Shown: piece by piece, positions 6,490 to 13,184 of the stretch
How the letters are laid out: every line of letters starts with the position of its first letter
Numbering within the stretch: position 1 is the stretch's first letter
NCBI GenBank assembly: GCA_026401075.1
Contig: JAPLNQ010000272.1
Location: 1 to 33,430, forward strand
Reading direction: 5' to 3'
DNA: 33,430 bases
From: Planctomycetia bacterium
Lineage (GTDB): Bacteria; Planctomycetota; Planctomycetia; Pirellulales; UBA1268
Notes under the pieces: generated by a model
The model's database searches: none
What the model was told of the DNA's origin: nothing
The model's input: the letters and a program-made list of their open reading frames with translations, nothing else
Translations under genes and position numbers: made by a program

Positions 6490-8064
6490 GTGGCTTCACG
6501 AAAAACACAGCATCGTGCCAATCCTGTTCGGCGTGACGCTTGCCGTGCTTTCAAACGTGGCAACAAGATTGCATCTTGTTGGGCTCGGGGCCGCATTCGG
6601 CAAGTTGAAAACTTGCCGCCACGGGGGCGGAGCATTGGGCGTATCCTCGCCCCCGCGACGAGACTTCTGCCGTTCCAGCGGCTGCATACCCAGCGGCTGC
6701 ATACCCACCGGCTGCATACCCACCGGCTGCATACCCACCGGCTGTATACCGTTCTGCCACTCCTCCTCTCTCTGATCACCCTGACCGGCTGCGCGACGCA
6801 CATGATCCGCCTGCAGCCCGTGCGGGCGGCGTTTCAGCGGGGCGACATCGTCGAGGCCGACCGGCTGATCGCCCACGAGCTTGAACAGCAGTCGGGTGAG
6901 GAAGACCTGCTGCTACTCGACCGGGCCATGGTCACGCTCGCCGACGGCCGCCCCGCCGACGCCGAACGGATGCTGCGCCGGGTTCGCGACAGCTTCGACC
7001 ATCTCGAGGAGGAGAGCCCAGCCGAGAACGCGTGGAGCATGCTCAGCGACGACGGGGCCCGGGCCTACCATGGCGAAGACTACGAAAAGGTGCTGCTGCG
7101 CGCGATGCTGGCCCTCTCCAACCTCGTGCAGGACGGCGACGATGCCGAGGCCTACAGCCTGCAGGTGGTCGACAAACAGCAGCGCATCGTGGCCGCCGCC
7201 GCCAAGCCCGACGGGACGAATCCCAAAGCCGCCTACCAGCAGGTCGCCCTCGCACCCTACCTCCGCGGCATCATCCGCGAGGAGACGCACCGCGACTACG
7301 ACGACGCCCTTCGAAATTTTCAGCTGGTGGTCGACTGGCAGCCCGACTTCGGGCCGGGCAGGGCCAATCGTGCGAGGGCCGCAGAAGGCAGCCACTCGCG
7401 CCGCGGGCACGGCGTGGTGCACGTCTTTGCGCTGGTCGGCCACGGGCCGTTTAAGGCGGAGGTGGAAGAGATGCCGACGAGCACGTCGCTTCTGATCGCT
7501 GACCAGATCCTCAGCACGCAGATGGGGACCACACTGCCGCCCACGGTCGCGCCGATCAAGGTGCCGCGGATCGTCGCCGCACCGGGCGCTGCCGGAAGCG
7601 TGCAGGTGGCGGTGGGCGACTGGGCAGCGGGGCAGACGGAAACGATCACCGACGTCTCTCAGATGGCCCTCCGGCAGCAGGAGGCACTTTTGCCTTATTG
7701 CGTGGCGCGGGCGGTGGCCCGCCGCACCGTTAAAAAAGGAACGATCTACGGCGTCAAGCAGGGGTTCGGCATGCGGGAGGGGCTGCCGTCGCTGGCCCTC
7801 GACGTGGCGGGCGTCGCCTGGGAGGCGTCGGAAAACGCCGACACGCGGTGCTGGAGCCTCCTGCCCGACCGCATCCAGACCATGCGGCTGGAACTGCCTG
7901 TCGGCACGCACACGCTCCTGCTGCGGCCGCTCGATCGCCAGGGGCGGCCGCTGAGCCAGTCTGTTCCGCAGACCGTGACGGTGGCGGACGGCCGCAACAC
8001 CTACCTGCTCGTCCAGGCGACCGACGCAGGCTTCGTCGGACGCCCACTGACGAACAGTCCGTAG
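6490..8064 (+). CDS. COG3014-like TPR lipoprotein, N-terminus altered by repeat insertion
   Basis: 524 residues if read from GTG 6490. The mature protein probably begins at the lipobox cysteine (codon 6790-6792) after LPLLLSLITLTGC. Residues 100-280 are helical and TPR-like; the C-terminal half has VVHVFALVGHGPFKAEVEE, then PRIVAAPGAAGSVQVAVGDW, and LLPYCVARAVARRTVKKG, a layout I associate with COG3014, often encoded next to LpoB. The oddity is the start. A natural start, ATG 6479, overlaps the lpoB stop and gives a good signal-peptide beginning (HSIVPILFGVTLAVLS), but in another frame. Between it and the hydrophobic LPLLL segment lie about 200 bp of palindromes and 15-bp tandem repeats (6561-6750). 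Insertion of these repeats, plus a frame change, explains the unlikely HRLHT repeats. Translation may start at GTG 6490, at a rare start, or not at all. Confidence 0.75.
   Translation: MASRKTQHRANPVRRDACRAFKRGNKIASCWARGRIRQVENLPPRGRSIGRILAPATRLLPFQRLHTQRLHTHRLHTHRLHTHRLYTVLPLLLSLITLTGCATHMIRLQPVRAAFQRGDIVEADRLIAHELEQQSGEEDLLLLDRAMVTLADGRPADAERMLRRVRDSFDHLEEESPAENAWSMLSDDGARAYHGEDYEKVLLRAMLALSNLVQDGDDAEAYSLQVVDKQQRIVAAAAKPDGTNPKAAYQQVALAPYLRGIIREETHRDYDDALRNFQLVVDWQPDFGPGRANRARAAEGSHSRRGHGVVHVFALVGHGPFKAEVEEMPTSTSLLIADQILSTQMGTTLPPTVAPIKVPRIVAAPGAAGSVQVAVGDWAAGQTETITDVSQMALRQQEALLPYCVARAVARRTVKKGTIYGVKQGFGMREGLPSLALDVAGVAWEASENADTRCWSLLPDRIQTMRLELPVGTHTLLLRPLDRQGRPLSQSVPQTVTVADGRNTYLLVQATDAGFVGRPLTNSP
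6561..6616. repeat. Pair of palindromes inserted in a lipoprotein signal-peptide region
   Basis: CAACAAGATTGCATCTTGTTG (6561-6581, apart from its central bases) and GCAAGTTGAAAACTTGC (6600-6616) are near-perfect inverted repeats; CCACGGGGG follows the second. The same two palindromes and the CCACGGGGG tail recur at 8083-8148. Confidence 0.75.
6629..6672. repeat. Dispersed hairpin repeat, copy A
   Basis: Begins GGAGCATTGGGC and ends GCGACGAGACTTCTGCCG. The centre folds as GGGCG, loop TATCCT, CGCCC. A second copy at 14888-14930 has a different but equally paired stem, and a partial copy lies at 8272-8290. Confidence 0.7.
6676..6750. repeat. Five tandem copies of a 15-bp unit
   Basis: The unit CAGCGGCTGCATACC occurs twice, CACCGGCTGCATACC twice, and CACCGGCTGTATACC once, without gaps. 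At 15 bp it keeps the frame, giving QRLHT/HRLHT in the gene frame. It lies directly after hairpin repeat copy A and directly before the hydrophobic signal-peptide core. Confidence 0.95.
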
Positions 8065-8415
8065 GGCCGTCCCCCATGTGGCGACAAGATTTATTCTTGT
8101 CAAAGACGCGACGCCGACTCCGCAAGTTGAAAACTTGTGGCCACGGGGGAGCACGGACAAGTTAAAAACTTATCCCCACGGAGGCGCCGGGATCGGCGGA
8201 AGCTCGACGAGCGTTGGAATTTCCCCCTCCTGAGGTCTGCACTACCAACACGCCTCACGGCGAAAGTCCCCGCGAAGGAGACTTCTGCCGTCCCGGCGGT
8301 GCCGAAGAGAGAGGAACAGGAGAATGGACAAGCTAAAAACTTGTCCCCACGGGGGAGCACGGACAAGTTAAAAACTTGCCGCCACGTGAAATATGTCCTG
8401 CTATGTCCTACGTGA
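8065..8415. repeat. Repeat-rich spacer between convergent genes
   Basis: No gene is supported in these 350 bases. They hold GACAAGATTTATTCTTGTC (8083-8101), CAAGTTGAAAACTTG (8123-8137), a GGACAAGTT/AACTTATCC palindrome (8155-8175), a GGACAAGCT/AACTTGTCC palindrome (8326-8346) and GGACAAGTT/AACTTGCC (8361-8380). Most are followed by CCACGGGGG or CCCCACGG. A partial hairpin repeat, GCGAAGGAGACTTCTGCCG, lies at 8272-8290. Because the genes on both sides point inward, some hairpins may also end transcription, though T-runs are absent. Confidence 0.8.
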
Positions 8416-9102
8416 TCAGGTCGCATCGTCGAGCGACCCAAACACCTCGATCATCGCCGCCGCCTCGGCAGTGCTGATCTGGTCGGTCCGCCGCGTGGCC
8501 GGGGCGATACAGGTCGCCAGCAGCAGGTGCGGCTCGATGGCGGCCAGCCCCCGAAACCGCCGGGCCGTCGCCGGCCCTCGTGCACGGACGGCATCCGAAA
8601 CCGCCTGGAACTCCGCCTCGGAACAGGCATGCCGCGGCGGCGTGCCGTCTGCAGGCACCACCTCGCCCCAGGGTGGCCGCACGATCTCGACGTGGCCGGC
8701 GTCGAGCAGCGGCCGCATCCAGCGGTGGAAAAACATCAGCATCAGCACGCCGCAGTGGATACCGTCGGCATCAGGATCCATCAGCAGAAGCACCCGCGAA
8801 AAGCGGAGCTTGGCCAGGTCGAACGCGGCCCCCCGGCCAGTGCCGAGGCTGTCAGTCAGCGCGGTGAAGAGTGGGTGCGCCGCCAGCTTCTTCTCTGTCG
8901 CCTTGATTGCATTGAGTGGCTTGCCCTGCATCGCGAGCACCGCCTGGGTCGCGGCATCGCGGACACGTGTCACGGCGAGCGCCGCCGACTCCCCTTCCAC
9001 CACGAACAGTTCCGGGCTGGGCGACTTCACGGAGCCAGGCACGGCGACGTGCAACGCACAGTCGTCGAGCTTCACCTGCCCCGAGGAGAACGGCCTGGTC
9101 AT
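8416..9102 (-). CDS. Stand-alone GyrB/ParE C-terminal half: TOPRIM protein without ATPase
   Basis: 228 residues matching only the C-terminal half of type IIA topoisomerase B subunits. It opens with GQVKLDDC, equivalent to the LPGKLADC segment before TOPRIM in GyrB. ELFVVEGESA follows with catalytic Glu36, then GKPLNAIKA, then LLLMDPDADGIH with Asp109, Asp111 and Asp113, so all metal-binding acidic residues are kept. The end, RFRGLAAIEPHLLLAT, parallels the RFKGLGEMNPEQLWET part of gyrase. The ATPase and transducer domains (about 400 residues) are absent. The ATG overlaps the stop of the oxidoreductase (ATGA), implying coupled translation. It could bind DNA/Mg2+ with another partner or replace a lost function; the actual role is unknown. 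Intact active-site residues argue against simple decay. Confidence 0.82.
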   Translation of the reverse strand: MTRPFSSGQVKLDDCALHVAVPGSVKSPSPELFVVEGESAALAVTRVRDAATQAVLAMQGKPLNAIKATEKKLAAHPLFTALTDSLGTGRGAAFDLAKLRFSRVLLLMDPDADGIHCGVLMLMFFHRWMRPLLDAGHVEIVRPPWGEVVPADGTPPRHACSEAEFQAVSDAVRARGPATARRFRGLAAIEPHLLLATCIAPATRRTDQISTAEAAAMIEVFGSLDDAT

Positions 9103-10187
9103 CGGGGTGATTCACGGACCGCCGCAGACCGTCCCGTGCGGGCCGACTCATAGCAGGCCTCCACGATCGCCACGGCCTTGCGGCCCTCGAGACCGTCGAG
9201 CGCGGGAGCCCGACCAGCCCTGAGGGCCGTGATGAAGTCCTCGAAGTTACGGGTGTGGCAGGAGTAGTTGATCGCCATCGGATCGGCGGCGCCCCCCGTC
9301 GTGCCACTCGCCCCGCCAAACCGTTCCCGTGTGGCCGCATCGGCGGCCGCTTCCTCGCGAAACCGCCAGGTCGTCAGCTGTTCTTCGAGGATCTCCGCCG
9401 TGCCGTCGCGGCCCCCGAAGAGAAACCGTCGCAGCTGCCCGGGAAAGAGGCTCGTTGCAGCCAGCAGTTGGCCAAGCCCACCGTTTTTGAACCGGAGGAC
9501 CGCCACGCACGTGTCCTCGACCTCCAGCCGCTTCACATCGTGGGACCGCACGGCAGTCAACGCCACGACGCTCTCGACCGGATTCTCGCCCGGCGCAAGG
9601 TCGGGCATCGAGGCGCCGGCGATCCACTGGATGGCGTCAACGCCGTGGATCGACTGGTTCATGACGGCGCCGCCGCCATCGAGCGCCTTGGTGCCCTGCC
9701 AGCGGCCCGGACCGTAGTAGGCGTCGTCCCGCCACCAGGGAACGTAGCTGGCCGCGATCGCCAGCGGCCCGAAACGACCGGCCGCCGCGGCCGCGTGCAC
9801 GGTCTGCACCACGGGATTGAACCGCTGCGGGAAGATGGCCCCGAGCGTGATGCCGGCCTGCCTCGTCGCGACCAGCATCTCGTCGATCCGTTCGAGCGAG
9901 ATCTCGAGCGGCTTCTCACAGATCACGTGCACGCCGTGCCGGGCGGCGGCGCGCACAGCGTCGAGATGGGCGCCCGATGGCGTGGCCACCGTGACAAAAT
10001 CGGGCCGCTCAGCCTTGAGCATGGCGTCGGCATCGGCATACCACGTGCAGCCGAACTCCTGCCCAAATGCCTTCCCCTTCTCCTCGGTGCGGCAGGTCGC
10101 CGCCACGAGTTCAACGCCGTCGATATCGCCGAAGGCCCGCGCGTGCATCTTCGCGATCGCCCCGATGCCGATGATGGCTGCCCGCAT
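9099..10187 (-). CDS. Gfo/Idh/MocA-family NAD(P)-dependent oxidoreductase
   Basis: 362 residues. The N-terminal Rossmann fold has GIGAIA at 7-12, followed by VTVATPSGAHLDAV and the family hallmark CEKPLE, with Glu91-Lys92-Pro93. The C-terminal substrate domain begins near FPQRFNPVVQTV and includes DGGGAVMNQSIHGVDAIQWI, with the His-x-x-Asp placed as in sugar dehydrogenases. Such enzymes oxidise or reduce sugars, inositols or related polyols, and planctomycetes carry many paralogs; the substrate cannot be told here. A purine-rich GAGGAGAGAG stretch just upstream of ATG 10187 serves as ribosome binding site. It is 48 bp downstream of the pyrophosphatase gene and overlaps the TOPRIM gene by 4 bp. 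Confidence 0.92.
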   Translation of the reverse strand: MRAAIIGIGAIAKMHARAFGDIDGVELVAATCRTEEKGKAFGQEFGCTWYADADAMLKAERPDFVTVATPSGAHLDAVRAAARHGVHVICEKPLEISLERIDEMLVATRQAGITLGAIFPQRFNPVVQTVHAAAAAGRFGPLAIAASYVPWWRDDAYYGPGRWQGTKALDGGGAVMNQSIHGVDAIQWIAGASMPDLAPGENPVESVVALTAVRSHDVKRLEVEDTCVAVLRFKNGGLGQLLAATSLFPGQLRRFLFGGRDGTAEILEEQLTTWRFREEAAADAATRERFGGASGTTGGAADPMAINYSCHTRNFEDFITALRAGRAPALDGLEGRKAVAIVEACYESARTGRSAAVRESPR

Positions 10188-10235
10188 AGCGTTCTCTCTC
10201 CTCGAAGGTGCCCAGGGCTCGCTGCAGCACTTGAA

Positions 10236-11888
10236 TCAGGCGTGTGCCGTCGCGATCAACTGCGCCAACAGCGGCAGCAGCTGTTTTTTTCGGCTGACCA
10301 CGTTCTTGAGCGTATAGAGACCGCGATCGAGACGCGGGTAGTTGATTTCCTCCCACTCCTCGCTCTCCCTGGAGAGGAGCAGCAGCGAGCCGTTGCTCAC
10401 CACGTCGGTCACCAGGAGCGCCGAGAAGTCGAGCCTTTGGCGGATGGCAAACTCCTCCAGCGCCGCCCGCAGCTCGTCCTTCCGCTCCCAGAAGAGGTCA
10501 AAGCCGGTCTCCTCGATCTGCGAGATCGAAAACCGCACGCCGTGCTCCGTAAACTCCTTGCAGTCTTCGCCGATCACGTCGGACGGCTTGCTCGACCGCA
10601 GTGCCGAGCCGATCTCGAAAAACTCGCGGGCGTATTGATCGAGGTCGACGGTGCACATGGTTCGCAGCCAGGCCAGGATCTCACGGTCGGTGTCGGTGGT
10701 CGTGGGCGAACGCAGGAACAGCGTGTCTGAAATGATCCCCGACGCCATGCAGAGGGCGATCCCCGGCCGCGGCACGATTCCCGCGGCACGAAATTGCCGG
10801 GCCACCAGGGTGCAGGTCGAGCCCACCGGTTCGTTGATGAACCGGATCGGCTGCGTCGATTTGAGGCCCCCGCCCAGCCGGTGGTGATCGAGCACCTCGA
10901 CGATCTCGGCCTCGTCCGCCCCGCTGACTGCCTGCCCCAATTCATTGTGGTCCACGAGCACGAGCCGGGGCTTCGGTGGATTGATCAGATCAGACTTGAA
11001 CGACAGGCCCACCAGTTCACCGTCGTCAGACACGACGGGAAACACCGGCTGCGGTGAACGCTCCACGATCGTTCGAGCCTCAACAACACTCGCCTTCCCC
11101 GGCACCGTGATGACGTCTGTGTCGACCACCGGATCGATGAACTGCGACGACTTGATCCGCAGCGCCGTATTGAGCGTGTCGAACGGGCTGAGAATCACGG
11201 ACACGTTGCGGATCTTGGCCAGCTCCACGAGCCCCGCGGAGAGCGAGAAGCCGCCCGTGATCACCAGCAGCCGCACGCCGTGCTCGATCGCCGGGAGCTG
11301 GATCGTGGGCCGGTCACCGCAGACTACGACCAGCCGGTCAGCCGGGAACTTGTGCATCCTGTCGGTGAAGCCCTCGGCGCTCATGGCGCCCACCATCACC
11401 AGCAGTTGATCACGCTGCTGCGGCTCGAGCACGTGCTGAAAACGGCCGCCGAGCACGTCGTGGATCTTCTGCAGGCAGGTCGTCACCGTCCGCAGTTTGA
11501 GCGGGTCGCCTTCGTCGCCGAAGAACAGGTCCATGAGGTGGAGCACGGAAAGCACGCCCACCACCTTGCGGCGGTCGTCCACGACGGGAATCGCCCGTAG
11601 ATCGGCCGCTTGCATCCGCTGGTAGGCGTCGTGAAACGAATCGCCGAAAGAGGCCGTCACGATCTCGCGGCGGCAGAGATCCTCGGCCGAGGGCCGCACG
11701 TCCATCACGATCCGCGGCGCCGGCAATCCGGCCCGCGTGAGCACATATTCCGTCCGCTTGTTGGGCGGCCCACAGCAGGCGGCCACGGCGTCGGGCCGCG
11801 TGGTCTGTTGCAGGAGGTCGGCATAGGCGATGGCCGAACAGATGGCATCGGTGTCGGGATTGCGATGCCCGAAGACGAACGTGGTCAT
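10236..11888 (-). CDS. ppaC: Manganese-dependent inorganic pyrophosphatase with CBS and DRTGG regulatory domains
   Basis: 550 residues from ATG 11888, chosen because the family starts right before its GHxNPDTD motif (here GHRNPDTDA, His8 to Asp14). The catalytic DHH domain also shows VLVDHNELGQ, VLDHHRLGG and ISDTLFLRSPT; the C-terminal DHHA2 domain ends near SRKKQLLPLL. Between them, about residues 70-290, are a CBS motif (IPVVDDRRKVVGVLSVLHLMDLF), a DRTGG-type region (RLVVVCGDRPTIQLPAI) and a second CBS (PVFPVVSDDGELVGLSF). Family II PPases hydrolyse PPi in the cytoplasm; those with CBS domains are controlled by adenine nucleotides, and the DRTGG type also binds diadenosine polyphosphates. 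No strong Shine-Dalgarno site precedes the start. An in-frame extension to 12020 is open but has no family similarity. Confidence 0.95.
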   Translation of the reverse strand: MTTFVFGHRNPDTDAICSAIAYADLLQQTTRPDAVAACCGPPNKRTEYVLTRAGLPAPRIVMDVRPSAEDLCRREIVTASFGDSFHDAYQRMQAADLRAIPVVDDRRKVVGVLSVLHLMDLFFGDEGDPLKLRTVTTCLQKIHDVLGGRFQHVLEPQQRDQLLVMVGAMSAEGFTDRMHKFPADRLVVVCGDRPTIQLPAIEHGVRLLVITGGFSLSAGLVELAKIRNVSVILSPFDTLNTALRIKSSQFIDPVVDTDVITVPGKASVVEARTIVERSPQPVFPVVSDDGELVGLSFKSDLINPPKPRLVLVDHNELGQAVSGADEAEIVEVLDHHRLGGGLKSTQPIRFINEPVGSTCTLVARQFRAAGIVPRPGIALCMASGIISDTLFLRSPTTTDTDREILAWLRTMCTVDLDQYAREFFEIGSALRSSKPSDVIGEDCKEFTEHGVRFSISQIEETGFDLFWERKDELRAALEEFAIRQRLDFSALLVTDVVSNGSLLLLSRESEEWEEINYPRLDRGLYTLKNVVSRKKQLLPLLAQLIATAHA

Positions 11889-11967
11889 GGAAGAAGATTC
11901 ACTGGTGCTGGGAACGAACTCGATCCCAGAGGATACCACGAGAAGCCCTACCGAGCCCCCGGCACCA

Positions 11968-12846
11968 TCAGGCTGCCTTCCTCGCGCTCTGCACCGAGCA
12001 ACCCCCACCCAGAACTGCATAGAGCGAATCGCTCAACGGTGACCTGTCGAAAAGCCCCATCCGCACGACATCGAACCCTGCACTCCTGGCCATCGACGCC
12101 AGTGTCGTGGCGGTGAAGTAGTTCACATGGTCAGGCCAGCGAAACCCGCACCATTTTCGCCCGCGAATCAGCCGGCCGAGACAGTTAAAATTCGGCACCT
12201 TGACGATGACGCTGCCGTCGGCCGTGAGCCGCTCACGGCAGTGGCGGAGCAGTGTCAGCGGTTCGATCTCGTGTTCCAGGATGCAGGAGAGCACGATCAT
12301 GTGCACGCTCGCCGGCTCGAGCATGGCGAGCCCCTCGATCCCGGTCGCGTGGATGCAACGGCCGCCGCGACGCGATAATGTTCGGCCCGCAACGGAGGCC
12401 AGGTGCGTCGAGATCTCGATGCCAATCGGTTCGACTCGATCCGCGACATCGGCTGGAATGCCCTCAACAACACGTTCGATCAGCGTGCCCTCCGCACAGC
12501 CGACGTCTACCAACCTGATCGGTCCGGTGCCAAACGTGCAGGCGATGCGGCGTCCGAGCGCAGCCACCTTGTCGCGTTTGAGCACGCGACGGCGAAAGGT
12601 TTTGGCGGCCTCACTCATGGCGTGGACTGCAGGCTCGGCCTGCTGGCGACGCCGGCTTTCGGTCTTGTGGGTCACCTCCCACGCAAACGTATCGCGAAAA
12701 AGATCCTGCGCCGGCGGATTGGCCAAATAGACGAAACCGGTGTCGGAGCAGCGTCGCAGGCTCCAGGGAAATGGCGCGTAGGGCAACGGCTGCGACTCGG
12801 ATGCACGTTCGAGCAACGGACAACTCCGTAGCAATGACTTCGACAT
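11968..12846 (-). CDS. Class I SAM-dependent methyltransferase
   Basis: 292 residues from ATG 12846, preceded by AGGAG at a suitable distance. The open frame reaches 13023 but the added sequence is not protein-like. Motif I is LVDVGCAEG (112-120), followed by an acidic strand end (PIGIEIS) and VHMIVLSCILEHEIEPLTLL, typical of the Methyltransf_23 type. The next strand is ADGSVIVKVPNFNC, and a FRWPDHVNYFTATTL segment follows. Methyltransferases with PNF...DHVNYFT are common in glycan and surface polysaccharide loci, which suits the glycosyltransferase at the left edge but proves nothing. The N-terminus CSDTGFVYLANPP resembles the CxxCG-VYLNP start of such enzymes with the first cysteines missing. 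The gene leads the minus-strand series through ppaC. Confidence 0.85.
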   Translation of the reverse strand: MSKSLLRSCPLLERASESQPLPYAPFPWSLRRCSDTGFVYLANPPAQDLFRDTFAWEVTHKTESRRRQQAEPAVHAMSEAAKTFRRRVLKRDKVAALGRRIACTFGTGPIRLVDVGCAEGTLIERVVEGIPADVADRVEPIGIEISTHLASVAGRTLSRRGGRCIHATGIEGLAMLEPASVHMIVLSCILEHEIEPLTLLRHCRERLTADGSVIVKVPNFNCLGRLIRGRKWCGFRWPDHVNYFTATTLASMARSAGFDVVRMGLFDRSPLSDSLYAVLGGGCSVQSARKAA

Positions 12847-13184
12847 GGCATGTCTCCTGTTCGGACTCCCCGCAACGCCGCACGACGGTGCCCCCGGTGG
12901 TTGTCGGCACAAGAGGCACGGCCGCCACAGACTTCCCAACCGGAATCCGCCGCACAGTGCCCCCCTCATCAGAAAGGAGGGGCCGCACATTCTCCATCCT
13001 GCCCCGCCTCGCCAGCCTGCCAAGGCGGCCGGCCATCATGACCGACTCTCGCAAATAGCCTCACGGCTCAGGGGATTTGCGCCCGATTTGAACGGTTGAA
13101 ACGGTTGTATCGAGGCCTTTCCGTGCGCGGTCGGTGTGAAATCCGACGGCGTGCCAGGCCCCCCGCTCCCTGGCCAAGCCCTCC
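12847..13184. other. Divergent intergenic region between methyltransferase and efflux gene
   Basis: I see no gene in these 338 bases. A stem CCCCTC (12962-12967) pairs with GAGGGG (12977-12982) across a nine-base loop. A tandem AACGGTTGA/AACGGTTGT repeat occurs at 13091-13108, in front of the outer-membrane factor. Both divergent promoters must lie here, but no convincing -35/-10 pair stands out. Confidence 0.5.
13091..13108. promoter_or_regulatory. Candidate operator: tandem 9-bp repeat upstream of the efflux gene
   Basis: AACGGTTGA and AACGGTTGT lie head to tail, about 77 bp before the GTG of the outer-membrane factor. The position fits a regulator site, but no cognate regulator is in the window. 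Confidence 0.25.

Noticed and set aside
6676-6750. CRISPR or iteron array
   Set aside because: Contiguous 15-bp units without spacers inside a reading frame; no replication gene is near.
6452-6775. Cys-Ile-Pro-Thr-Gly repeat peptide in a second frame
   Set aside because: The repeats come from the 15-bp tandem units read in another frame. Only its part from ATG 6479 has meaning, as the likely original start of the lipoprotein.
8083-8380. CRISPR-like array
   Set aside because: The repeated units are palindromes of varied spacing and differing arms, with no constant repeat and no spacers of uniform length; no cas genes.
11889-12020. Extended N-terminus of the pyrophosphatase
   Set aside because: The family begins just before GHRNPDTDA; the 44 extra residues have no similarity and overlap the methyltransferase gene.
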